Below, in pieces: positions 1 to 12,304 of a stretch of DNA of 64,000 nt (position 1 is the stretch's first letter; each line of letters opens with the position of its first letter). Origin of the DNA: Rotaria socialis (taxonomy: Eukaryota; Rotifera; Eurotatoria; Philodinida; Philodinidae). The notes under the pieces are model-generated. The model was given only the letters and a program-made list of their open reading frames with translations. It searched no databases and was not told where the DNA came from. The stretch covers positions 310,001 to 374,000 of the forward strand of contig CAJNYU010000157.1 in NCBI GenBank assembly GCA_905331475.1. The letters run 5' to 3'. The position numbers were made by a program, and so were the translations under genes.

Positions 1-2066
1 AATTTTTCGACAGATGCTTAGTAAGTAATCAATTTTTGTATTATCAACTTCTGTTTTATTTTACTTCAAATTACGGAGTTGGTAGAGAAATAACAAATAA
101 TTCACCTATGAACTATTGAAATCTACTGTGCCCGACTATTACGAAGTCCGATGAAGTAATGTGTTATAGAAAATAAGAATTGCCTTTGCAATAGAGACGA
201 ATCATTTGAAATAAATAATTAGCTTCTGGTTTAAGTAGCTTGATTGTAACTGCAGATGACAACTGCAGATAACAGATTTGTTTATATAAATTAAATCTAT
301 TTATAACTAAGATAAAAAAAACAAGACTATTGATTTAACTAGTTTTTTAATGATGGAAATTTATTGTACTTAAAGATCATATATAAATGATCATGTATTG
401 CGAAGAAAAATTTTCAACCACATTCTATTTGCCATGCTATATAGCACTGATAAACTATTTAGCTGTGTCTTTTTGTTGATGTTTTTTTGTTTTTTTTCTT
501 CTTCTCACTATAAGTGTTACAGAATATTTAATAGAAACTGTCAAAACTATCTGAGAATGTCGAACAGACAATTTTCATGATTTCTAAGAGACTAGATACG
601 TTTTTTTTAAAACAAAAAATATTTTCATTCGCCTCGATATTTTCTCTAGATTTTTAGTTCATTTGTTCTCGAAGACAATAATAAGTAGTTTAATAGATAT
701 TTAGTGAAGATTATTGAACACATTCTGTAACTTTAATCGTTCTAAATATTAATATATATATATATAATTTCAATTAAAAATCTCCTTTGAACTTGAATTT
801 TATTTTATTCTTGTAAAACATAGTAGCAACACTATCATGTTCATTTTTTTTCATGCTCATGAACATTATTCAATTAACCCTCGTTTTCTTATACGACCTT
901 AGTGCTCGATATATTATCCAGAGAAGCCAAATCGAATAAAGAAAACAGATGTTGACATTTTAGCATGAATCAGGTTATATTATTGTATAGCTCATCAAAT
1001 AACTGAAGTAACCTATGCCCTCGACTTGTTTTTGCCCAGTATATATCGCCAAGATCAAACGTTTAATTGCAATAAGAAGCATTAACAGCTTACACGCACA
1101 ACATCTATATATAGACGGAAAAGCACAGGAAAAATAAGGATAGATTGATTTGTGCTAGTCTCTTTCAACATATAACTGGTTTTAAAATGTTACTAAGATA
1201 ATAATTATACTGTTTAATGTAAATAATGGTCTCGTTTCCTTTGAATGATTTGAAAACAGATCGAAACGGTTGCCCTTGGTGTATATTATTTGAAAACATG
1301 TTTTAGTGGTATTAAATTTAGCTAAAACAAAAATATCATCAGACAAAACACACGTTTCTTAACTATGACATGAAACATGAGAGCTTTTTTTATGCTATGT
1401 CATGAAAAGTCTCGTGGCATATATTGTCACTTTCATGTTTACTTCAATAATAGTTTGCAGCTTAAAAAAACAGATGTATAGAGCAAGTTGATTGCGATAA
1501 AAAAAAGTCTATTGATTTTCAAATTTTCAGTTTGATATCTTACTTCCGGATTTTCTTATCCTTAAATTAATAAGTAAAATAAACGTAAATAAAACACCTA
1601 CATGTTTAATATTCTTTTTATTCATTGTTAAAATATTTTAATTTATCAATCAGTTTATAGGAAACAAATCAATTTAATAATGACCATCAAAATTAAGTTC
1701 CATTTTATATTCTGGATATTTCAGAAAATTGATGTTGTCGTTTGTTTCTAAAAAACTTCGATCAAGATCTAACTGTCCTATTCGTTTCTTTGCTATGATA
1801 TATTGATGGAAAACGATAAAATAGGTCTATCAATACTAGAATCAAGCACGTATTAGTACAAATAACATGGTATTGTTAATTTTGAACATGTCATTATTCT
1901 TCGAAGCAATCTAGCCATGCAGTTATGAATAATCTTGCTACATTTACACTTTCGAAACATTTTTTATGATGCCTTAGCTTTTATTTAAAATAGAAAAGGA
2001 AAACATTTAGAAGAAAACTTCGAGACGATAATCGATGTATAAAGCAAAAGCGCATAGAAGAGCACT

Positions 2067-2067
<1 letters not shown>

Positions 2068-2097
<30 letters not shown>

Positions 2098-2099
2098 AG
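2068..2099. repeat. GA microsatellite
   Basis: A run of GA dinucleotides followed by GAAGAAGAAGAG. A simple repeat with no further signal. Confidence 0.9.
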
Positions 2100-2289
2100 A
2101 AGAAGAGAACTAACAAACGGAAAGAAAATATCTATTAAAAAAGGTTGTTAGCTAACAATTTACGCCTCATACATTTCTTTTTTTTTCTTTTTTAACAGCT
2201 TCCTTGATTACTGTAGTTTACCATTCTTATCGAATAACACGAAAGACATAATATATTTCTAACGATGTTCTTATTTCATTGTTTATATC

Positions 2290-2500
2290 GGGGCAGCGGA
2301 GCGTCACTAAGCTACGTGAGACTCATAATATTTTTTTCTGATGTGGAATTTTATGAAAGCATCAAGCAGAAAATGAGTGTTTTTTTATTTTACTTCAGTA
2401 AAAATAGCAATAACCAGTACAAAAGCAAGTGAGGCTGAGCCTCCTTGCGAAATCTAGGTGAGACTCAACCCTTATGAGTCTCAGTGACTCCCCTTCCACT
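2290..2500. repeat. Possible foldback element, GTGAGACTCA word
   Basis: The word GTGAGACTCATAA near 2317 reappears inverted as TTATGAGTCTCA near 2472-2483, and further copies (GTGAGACTCA, GAGGCTGAGCCTC) lie between. The outer flanks are weakly inverted (GGAGCGTCACT against AGTGACTCCCC). This matches the private-word foldback pattern seen elsewhere in the window, but the ends are poorly defined. Confidence 0.3.
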
Positions 2501-3086
2501 GGTTCATATTATTAATATGATATCAATATGTTTCTTAATACCATTAGGATATTATCGGTTAATTTTGAATTATCTGTATTATTTTATACACATATCCCCT
2601 TCACTGTATCTACATTGTTGTTACAACTTGTATGTTAGTTCTAAAACAACAACACTGACATGCAACGATCATCGCTCATCATTGCCCACGAGACTTATCT
2701 CTATGGTAAGAACAGATGATCAAAAACAGACTGCAGTTGTCTCATCATCGTTGATAATATAATGAACATAGGAATTATTCAGAGGACGTCAATGTTATGT
2801 TTCTGTTTTAACTGAATGAAACTAGGTAAAAAGAGTCAGGAGAGACAGATTGTGAATCCCAATAGCGAAAAAGGTTCTAAAGCTAAACACAGAAAAAAGA
2901 ACATGCGTTCCAGGAAAAACAGATGAGTGCTTTGAAGCTTTTTTGTTCTCGTTTTTCTCCTTCATAAAATTCGTATTGAGAAAATTGATATGACGCACAG
3001 TCTAGCCATAAAAACAATCATCATGAGTTTGGCCTAATAGAAAACAAAATAATAATATGTTCCTTCTTAATACCATATTTTAGACT

Positions 3087-4539
3087 ATGTCCTTCATCAA
3101 GAATACGACAATAAACTCATTTAATAATACATTAGATTCGACAAGTCAATTACTACAATTATCTCTCTGGCCATTACGTATTATTTGTCCATTATTAATT
3201 GTTTTTTGTCCTATAGCAAATTGGATATGTATTCGTGTTTTTCAATCACGTATCTATAGTCGATCTTCATCAAAATGGTATTTTATATCTATTGCTATAT
3301 TTGATACAATCTATGTAGTTGTTACTGCACCACTCATATTTTTACTAACATTTGAAATTTATATTCTAAATTGGAATATATTATTCTGTAAATTAATAGT
3401 TTTTCTTAATTATCTATCCTGTCAAATATCTGCTGGCTTATTAGCATGTTTATCAATTGATCGTCTTGTTGCGACATCATGTTTATCGTTATATCGTTAC
3501 AGTTGTTCAGCTAATATATCGAAATATGTTTGTATATTCGTTATATTAACATTGTCACTAATAAATTCACATTATTTAATTGGTTATACTATTGATTCAA
3601 ATGGCTATTGTAGTATAAGATACTATAAATGGTATGAAAATTCATATTCAAATTTGAATATTGTTTATCTTTTATCGTATTCTATAATACCGTTTACAAT
3701 AATATCGATTTGTAATTTATTTATTGTTCTAAATGTTTGCCACAAAAAATCAATTATGAAAACAAAATATGAAAAGAAACGATCGATGTTATCACCAAAC
3801 CATCTCAATGAAGATTCAATGGTAAACTTAGCTAATGGTTGCTTTTCAAATAAACGTGAGAAAAGAAAAAAAATGATGATGATAAATAATAATAATAATA
3901 AACATGAAGTTAAATTCCAACGAAATCCAAACGAAACTAAACGTAATTTGTTTGTAACGGTACTTGACAATCAAATGATAAGTAAATCAATTGATTTAAA
4001 TTGTCAGTAGTTATTTTTGCAATTCCTATAAAAAGTTTTGAGTCATTTGATTTTTAGTTGAAATGCAATCGGAACGAAAAAATGGTTTACCAGAAAAACT
4101 ACTATTAAACGGTGACGAACGTATTAGTATCATTCAGCCATCATCGATACGAAACATTCCTATAGATTTTTATGCTGATCGTGAAATTCCGCCATATGAT
4201 TCACAGTTATCTTCACCATCAACATATTCTCAAAAACTGTGCGTACAATTACAAATAACAATAAGTTTACTAGCAATATCAATTAGTTTTATATTTTGTA
4301 CATTACCAAATTGTATATCAACAATAAGAATTCAAACATATAATTATGATGAACAAGTAAGAAAATTTTGGCAAGCTATGAATTATTTATCAATCGTACC
4401 ATTACTTATCACACATTCAGTTAATTTATTTTATTATTATTTATCATCGCATATGTTTCGAAATCATTTTAAAGATATTTATCTACGAAAAACTAAATCG
4501 ATGAAACAATGTACACTAAAAACTCTATTAAAATCTTGA
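3087..4539 (+). CDS. Rhodopsin-like G protein-coupled receptor (peptide-receptor type)
   Basis: Seven-transmembrane receptor of the plasma membrane, predicted to couple an extracellular ligand to a G protein. Exons are 3087-3981 and 4058-4539, joined by a 76-bp GTAAAT...TTTTAG intron; the 1377 bases give 458 residues. TM1-TM5 lie at about residues 27-48, 64-86, 100-122, 141-163 and 191-216. TM6 (about 361-384) and TM7 (about 408-428) are in exon 2. The TM3 cysteine (about 101) and an ECL2 cysteine (about 175) are present. The DRY motif reads DRL (about 125-127) and the NPxxY region reads SVNLFYYY. The third intracellular loop is very long, basic and Asn-rich. The N-terminus has NxT glycosylation sites (NTT, NNT). 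An alternative donor at 4007 breaks the frame. The class is clear but the ligand is unknown. Confidence 0.85.
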
Positions 4540-5323
4540 TTGTATAAATTGCTGTTTTTTTTCAATAAGTTGTTTCATGTATATTCTTTTCTTCATTAAA
4601 CAAACAATTAATCATAAATTTACTTTGTCTAGGCTTCTATGTTGCCAGCTCATGTAGATAAGTTCTTGTTCTCTTGATAGTAAGAAGAATTAAGAAATTT
4701 AGCTTTTAAACGTTGTGCTCGATTTCAGTGCAGACATTTATCTTATGTATCATTGCTAATATGAAAAGAAAACAAACGTTTTCGAAAGATCTATAATAGC
4801 AAATATTTTACTGCACGTACGAATACTCGTAGTTTACATAATTGAATAATGTTTTCAACATTCAATTAGCTTAAGATATTCTTACGTTCTTCTCTACTTG
4901 TATTTATATTTAGAAAATATCTTAGATTGTTTTCAGTATTCAGTTGAAAGAAAATTAAATTTCTATTAGAAAAAAATCTATTAGTTTTAAAAGATTATAC
5001 GTGTATATGAAACGATTTCTATAGCAGAGAAGTAACATTTGCATTTGATACATTACAGTTTTGGGAGTGCATATCATGCGACAAAACCACATTAAATGGC
5101 ACATACGACGATTTGCATGATAGTTTTGTATATGTCGTGCAAGCTTATCTTCTTCTCTGAGGAAAATTGAGCGAACCAGACTTGTAGTTCAATTATTAAT
5201 GATACTGCATCGAGTTCACAGGAGATACAAAACTATCCACTAATAACAGATCGAAAAGTGAATCAATATTTTTTAACAGGAAATATAAAACATTTGATTC
5301 GTTGTTTTATTGCGTTTGAATCA

Positions 5324-5466
5324 TTGTAAATTATTATCAAACTTGCTTGTCTCTTAATTAAACCATTGGAATGACATTTATTAATAGAAAATATTGGTAT
5401 GCATGGAGTCACGAGCAAGTATCTTCATCTTTATCTGATTCTATTTCTTCTGTTTATTTTAATTGA
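5324..5466 (+). repeat. Inverted repeat, left arm (143 bp)
   Basis: This arm is identical, reverse-complemented, to 6443-6585, with no mismatch seen over 143 bases. The arms are 976 bp apart. Perfect identity beside an N suggests either a very recent inversion-type duplication or an assembly join. Confidence 0.9.
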
Positions 5467-6442
5467 TTTTGTGTATCTTCGAGTGTATTCATGTCATTTC
5501 TAATTTTATGTAAGACAACAATATAAACTGCTAGTTTTCTCTTTGTCAAACCAATGTAGAACAAAAATGGAAAATATCAATGTAATACTAGAAAAATGAT
5601 TTGGATCAAATGATAGATTTATCAAATAAAAAAATCTTCTCTTTAGATAGAAAAAAATGTCAGGATAATATTTATATTTGCATTATAAATCATAATTTAA
5701 CTCAAAAATATTATCTTCAAGAAGAGCGAATACACGACATTTCACTACAAATTTTCCTCTACTAATGTTGTCTTGAGAAGGAAAAGAAAAGAAAAGAGGG
5801 ATGTCCAAGAGTTGAGGATTAGGAATTCCTCATCAGTTCCCCTAAAGTTCTTTGCATGCTAAAGGTAAAAATATGGAACATTCACGATAATTTTTGTTTT
5901 ACACTCCTTTTTACTTGTAAAATTGTGAGACTCAATAGTTTCATGCAAAAATTATTTTTAAAACCACAATATCGCAATTTTCGTGAATGATGGAACTGTG
6001 AGAGAACTGACAGTTGATTCTCATTTCCTCTAGGGATTATCACAGCAACAAGGGTAACTCCTCGGTACATTGAGAATCCCTATTTCTCAGTTCTTGAACA
6101 CTGCTGAAAGAAAATGAGTAATATATTGAAATCAACATGAGAAAGATAATTCATGATTAATGACGTTTGTCTTATGAACTTAATGAACAAACGAAAGACT
6201 CGTTTTTGTTTCTATTTTTTAGTGATCTTCTTTTGCGTTTTGTAATAGTTCCATAATAAAATAAAAAGCACTGTTTTGTATTATTTTCGTGTTAACTGAC
6301 ATTTTAATATTCAATTTATTTTTCTTACGCTTTTTCTATCCTTGTAAACATACTTCATCAAAAATATCATTTAGTTTGTAAAATATTCATCATTCGCACG
6401 CCATAAAATTGATTATGCATGAACTATGTACTAAAAATACTT

Positions 6443-6585
6443 TCAATTAAAATAAACAGAAGAAATAGAATCAGATAAAGATGAAGATACTTGCTCGTGA
6501 CTCCATGCATACCAATATTTTCTATTAATAAATGTCATTCCAATGGTTTAATTAAGAGACAAGCAAGTTTGATAATAATTTACAA
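6443..6585 (-). repeat. Inverted repeat, right arm (143 bp), ending at an N
   Basis: Reverse complement of 5324-5466, base for base. The very next position, 6586, is an N, and the sequence beyond it is unrelated to what lies upstream of the left arm. This is what a scaffolding or gap-filling join would leave. Confidence 0.9.
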
Positions 6586-8866
6586 NAGCTAAGGATCTCA
6601 AAAGTTTTTGGAATGAGTTCTTTTCAAAAAAAATAATTACAATATCGTGCATTTTTGAAGTTAAGGATAAGAAATAATAATCATAGTTAAGTTTTAATTG
6701 AATGATCAAGCAGAGAATCAAAGAATTTTATAGCTATGTATATATGAAGATTTGGTAAGTGAATTTATTAGAATTTTATATCAAGAAATTTTTTTTTTAT
6801 GCAAAAATATAATGAAAAGAAATTGTTCCGAAAAATATTGTTAATTTTATTTCGAATATCTTTGTTAGAAGCTATTTTACGTTACAATGAATTCTCATCG
6901 AATTAGTTTCGCATTCTGAAAAGTAGACTTTTTTCAGTGAAATAGGCAGCTTTTAAATTTATTCTTTCTTTGCCGCAATTAACTTGTTCAAATAAAAATA
7001 TTTTATTTAAAAAATGACATTTTAGAACCATTTTGTCTATTTACAAATCAGAAATACATTGAAGCATTGAAAAAAAAACACGATTCGATTTGACAAAGTC
7101 TATTTCTGACATATTTAATTAAGTCTTCAGATAATTGAAGAAAAAATCTAGACTAAGTTAATTCATTACAGCTGATGAGTTTCGACATTTAATATATACG
7201 CAAAAGATTGATGAATGAAAACTATCTCGAAAGTGGTTATGAATTTATTCAAAGTAGAGTTGACTTTAAAATGAAATTTATTCATTTTCATTTATTACCA
7301 AATAGTAGCATACCAGAGTCACTAATTGTTAATATAACTGCGAAGATATTTAGATAAGTTTTTAATGATTTCGCATGTGAATATTCATTATTCAAACTTG
7401 ATTACTCATACTAAATTGTGTATAATTTGACAAATGCTGCATGACTTAAGTGCATTTCTTTGATTTTTATTTAAAAAAATGATTTTAATTGTTTTCTATT
7501 ACTTAATCTTTTACTAATAGAGCATGATATCAGTACAAGTCTATCTATAAACAAGTATTGAATGGACAGAAAGTATTTTAACCATTTCGTATCCTATTTA
7601 TAGTTAGTAGTTTTGCAATTATTAATAGTTGTTCTCAACAATATATATTCTATTGATTACAATAATTTGCTTGAAAATCCTCTCGTTAGTCTATTTTCAA
7701 TGCTGAATAACGTCATATGTTATTCATTGAATAGTGAATCATACCAATTTCGAAACAATTTCGCACACTAACATGAATCGAAATTGATGTTATCAGATCT
7801 ATTTTTAAAGAAATGATTTTTCTCATGGTCTTAGAAGGAAAGTATAATGCCTTGTTCATAATTGGGTTTCATTTAAATCGAAAAGACTGAGCGTATTTCA
7901 CGATGTGTAATCACGATAGAGTTTTTATTCATTCGCTTCAAATAGTTCACGTGACTAAAAGAATATCATTCACTTGATTTTTTCCCCATTGATTATTAAT
8001 TGCTGCCAATTATTTCTACTAAGTGAAAATGAAAAATTCTATCAACTAATAGAATCATCGTTATCTGTTTTGGTTGCCATGTTTAGGTACCAGCAACAAT
8101 TTTGGATTTGATACAAAGTCTTATTTCAACAATAGAATGAAAATAAACTGAAAGAAAACGACTAAATGTTGCGTAGAAATTTTTTTGGTCAATGAAGTTT
8201 ACAGAAATTGTTAAGTATGAAAATTAGAGATCAACCGATACTGAGATCTTGATCTTGATAGATCCTTTGTGAAAATATTACGTAGGAATCAGTTACCCGA
8301 GTAAAAAATCTAAACTTTTTTTGCATACAATCCACAATTAAGTTCCGTTTAGAACTTTGTAATTGATGAGTTTTTTTTCATGCAGCGCTATAAATATATT
8401 GAATAACTTAAATTTCACGTGAAAATTATAGCGTATAAGTATTAACTTGAGAATATATTGCTCATTACACCATATTTAGGTGGCAATGTGTGTAATCGTT
8501 GGTTCTTCTTTTTATAGTATTAAATTCAGCAAACGTTTTTATAGTTTTATCTTTGTTACTTAAAAACTCTCGTTAAACAGGAGTAGAAAAAATACATTAG
8601 CTAACAGTAAAGCAGCACACTGAATATAGCTCTAATCGAAGGAAACACGCACAATATGGTTAAGACTATTATCTTAGTCATTACATACAATAGAAAAAGA
8701 TACGCAAATAATTGAGTAAGTCAAATGTCGAATATACCATTTGTGTGAGTAAATAACGAAAACAATATATACAACTCTTATATTTTGTCTAATAGCTAAT
8801 GAAAAATAAAACTAAGAGATATAAATATCACCGGATAGAAATCGTTCGATTTTATACAAAAAATAT

Positions 8867-11800
8867 CTATGTATGATTTATTTTATTATTATTTTCTTGC
8901 GTTTTGTGTTGTTGTTGATTATCATCTTGTATTAAGATACGTATTTGAGCTTGATATGAATTTGAAAGTCCTTTTTGCCAAAATCGAATCATCATCAAGT
9001 CACTAGGATTTCTAATATGCAATATATTCATTTGCTGGTCTTCACTTATTGATGAAGTTGATGCGATTCTACAGCGACCCATTTGAAAATAAAGTTTTGA
9101 TTTACTAAAAAGTAAAAATGACATACGTATATTGTGAAACCCCGTAGTTCTTTTCATGAAATAAACTTTCAACAACATAATCTTTTAAATTTCAATACAT
9201 TTGGTCTCTGAATTTTATGCATCATCCTATTTTGAGAATATCGAATATAGCATTTGAATTATTCTATACCTTCATCAACCTCACATGACCGAAATAGATT
9301 TTAAAACTTTTCGAAGCCTTTATGTTTGAGACTTTCACTTTCACTTTCACTTGATTTTATTAGAAGAACTAAAAATTTCTATCCGAAAACTGTGTACAAG
9401 TATTCAAATAAAAAGTTCCAAGCAAGATAAGCGATTCTTTTTCTCATGTTAAAATAATTTAGAATATTTATAGAATTTATGCGCTAAACGGTGACAGTGT
9501 AAAATTGATCAAAATCTTCATCATTGTAACAACTAAAGAAACTCGATTAGTTTTAGTAGAAATCGGTGTCAAGACAAGTAGTTTATAATCTAACGAGGGA
9601 ACATTCTCAAGTGATTCGCACCATTTCGATTCATCTTTTGCTGGTTTGTAGGGCCGGTCATATATATGAAATACCTGAAAGGGTTCGTTCCATTGCTGCT
9701 CGGTTTCAAAGTTACGGTTCCCTCGTAAGTATAAATGAAAATTTCTAGTAAATTATTTCTAATCTACAAAGAATATTATACGCGCCGTTATTGTTATCTA
9801 CCTAATTTTTCATAACTTATCTAAAGTGAATTTTACAATTTGATAACCAATAAAGATTGTATTTATTCGTAACATTTCAAACAATCAAAATATTTCATAC
9901 CGACATTTAGTCATTTCCTATCAATAAGATTCTCAGTCTATGTGTTCCATAGGTCAATTGTTATTTTATATACATCAACCATGAAATTAGCTTTTAGTGT
10001 AAGTAATTAAATCATATCTGTATATGATTTATTTATACTTTAAATGAAGAAAAATCACATCTCTTCTTAGTTATCAGACTCTTTGAAAGGTAATTGAATC
10101 TAAACTAATTATAACAGTAGCTAGGGAATCATTACAATCAAAATCAAATAGACTTCGAAATATATCAGCAATATTTATCGGCTTATTTTTTGAAATTTTC
10201 TGGTTCGAAAAATCATAGGCCACTTTAATGTAAAATGATATCACTAATTAACCTAATCATCATTGTTCCATTTTTTTTCTTGTCCGAACCCAGTCATAAT
10301 AATTCCAAAAAAAGGATATTTTTTATTCAATAACTTACTTTAAATATTTAATCTTATGTTGTGTAATAATAGCGTCAAACGCTTCATCGTCTAAACTATT
10401 GTCAGCTAATAATTCAACAATTGTTTTGACATAAGTTGGTACTAAATGGAAAAAAAATAGTCTTTTCTTTTCTCTCTTCGTAGTCTAACTTACCAATAAT
10501 ATCGGATTTTAACACTGGCAATGTCTCTAATTTAGCTTCTTGAATAGAATCATCGATGTTATCAATAATAATTTTAATAATAATTGAACTATTATCATTA
10601 TTTGCTTCTATCTCATCAGATTCTGTAAGTATTAAATCTGTATCAAATAAAATAAGATTAACTTCATATGATGGGATTGAATTTGTTGTTTCCATTAAAC
10701 GACAACAACCATCTGGCAAAAACAGCTACAGAAAAAACAACAAACAATTTTCAATTTACACTTTGCTTTTGTTCTTACCCGAAAAACGCTTGCAATGGCT
10801 CGAATGATTTCTTTATTGTCAGTGCTATTTGTATATTTAATAATTAATTGATTTCCAATTATCCAATTATATAGTATATATTGTAAATGTTTTAAACTTT
10901 TTAATTTTTGACTGAAGTCTCTAAATAGTTGTAATGCTTTACAACCATATGATGAAAATTGATATTCTAACGAATCATAATCATCATCATCATCACGATC
11001 ACTAAAGTCATTGTCATTAGTATTATAACTATCGATAGTTGAATAAAGTTTGGTAGTAAAATAATCTGGAATATTATTTGCTAATATTACTGGTGATGTT
11101 TCAATTACAGTTGTTGATCGATCTTTTCTTATATATTCATTTCCACATGCATCTAATGAAAAAAACAACAAAACACTTTACGCTGCAAACTCTTGAAATT
11201 AAATTTACCGTGTCTCTCTTGTTTAGTCGTTTGTTCTTCTGTTGGTAAAGCGTCAAAAAGGGATTCACTAATTACTGAATGACCCGTTCGAAGAATCCAA
11301 ACAAATAATGCATGAATACGATATGCTATTTTTGAATCATGTACAACATCAATTAACATACGTTGTAATGGTAAACGAGGTGGCGGGCGAATTATATAGG
11401 TTTCTGTTGTTGCATTTAACTTTGTATTTACCTTAATACGTGCTTCTTGTTCATAGGTGGTATCCGCATCATGTTGTAACCAATCTACAGCTTGTCTCAT
11501 ACAATCACTAATAAATCTCATCAAAGAAATCATATGATATCTATCAGTACATAAGTAACATAGAGAATAGAGTCGTTGACTTCCACGTGCATGAAAATCT
11601 TTACAAGAAAATGTTAACGATAAACAATAACCGCTTGCATCATCACCAAACAGAACTGGATGACCATTTTCAGTAGATTTCTATTTAAAAATAGAATAGA
11701 TATCTTATTGATATAGAAACGAATAAGAGTGAAATGGTATTCTAGTCATCAATTAACTGAATTAGATTTTTCTTTTTCATAAGTAAAATTGATTGCTAAC

Positions 11801-12304
11801 ACTTTCATTTATGAAAACAATTGAACGAAACTTCTTGTCAATGAAATGTAGCAATAAAAGAAAAACGATTACTAAACTAACGTAAGTGGATCTGTAGAAT
11901 TCCAGTTTTTTCGATAAAAAGTACTTACTTCAATAGTTAAACTTCGTACACAAGCATTACGTATATTTTTAAATAATTCTTGATTAGGTGTTGATGATGC
12001 TGAAATATATAGCATTTGATTGATTGAATCAGTTGTTGAAACAAGAACAACATCGGACGATAATGTACATGACTATAAAAAAGTTCAATGAATAAAACAA
12101 AGACATGCTGAAAAAAGTTATTTTTACTTTGCACTCCAATTTTTCTTGAGAATGTTCTGTTTTAATGTATTGAGCATAAAATGCTTTTAGACCGTCGTTG
12201 TCAGTATCATTTAAATCATGGGTGTACGTTCTTCCTTCTGTACACAATAATATTTGTGGTCCATGTATATCACAAAAATGCTGCAGTGCACAAGCCGCAT
12301 TCAT
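8867..12304 (-). CDS. FLCN: Folliculin
   Basis: Longin-DENN protein that acts with FNIP at lysosomes as a GTPase-activating protein for RagC/D, linking amino acids to mTORC1 and TFEB. Exons in coding order: 12128-12304, 11929-12072, 11209-11680, 10779-11152, 10494-10725, 10339-10441, 8867-9104. They total 1740 bases, or 579 residues, the same length as human FLCN. The N-terminus (MNAACALQHFCDIHGPQ) matches folliculin, as do the NACVRSL segment, the LKHLQYILYNWIIGNQ helix of the DENN part and the C-terminal IRFWQKGLSNSYQ. Residues about 1-230 are longin and about 270-579 DENN. An Asp-rich loop replaces the vertebrate linker. All introns are short except the last (9105-10338, 1.23 kb), which holds an HDAC-like exon fragment on the other strand. 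Confidence 0.96.
9652..9724 (+). pseudogene. Isolated HDAC-like exon fragment inside a folliculin intron
   Basis: On the strand opposite FLCN, a 73-bp open stretch is bounded by TTTGTAG before it and GTAAGT after it, both good splice sites. It translates to residues containing HIYEIPERVRSIAARFQ. This resembles the short motif near the start of class II histone deacetylase domains, where a His/Glu-x-Pro-Glu-Arg segment leads into a helix. I found no flanking exon of an HDAC nearby, so it looks like a stray or relic exon. The match is short and could be chance. Confidence 0.3.

Larger units (their letters stand above)
1..3086. other. Gene-free AT-rich region
   Basis: I see no convincing coding exon here on either strand. 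Short open frames occur but lack family similarity and splice-site support. The stretch holds a (GA)n microsatellite at about 2070-2098 and a weak inverted-repeat segment at about 2290-2500, described separately. The last few hundred bases are probably the upstream region of the GPCR gene that starts at 3087. Confidence 0.6.
4540..8866. other. Gene-free region with an inverted repeat
   Basis: No supported exon was found in these 4.3 kb. The region is AT-rich with frequent stops in all frames. Its one clear structure is the 143-bp perfect inverted repeat at 5324-5466 and 6443-6585, which ends at a single undetermined base at 6586. Confidence 0.6.

Noticed and set aside
2484-2762. Open frame of 92 codons
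   Set aside because: No family similarity, no splice context, and it begins inside the weak foldback segment.
3665-3970. Minus-strand open frame under the GPCR
   Set aside because: Antisense shadow of the Asn/Lys-rich third loop.
9591-9728. Independent MITE with TAACGAGGGAAC ends
   Set aside because: The inverted ends are only about 12 bp and overlap the HDAC-like exon and its splice donor; not enough to call an element.
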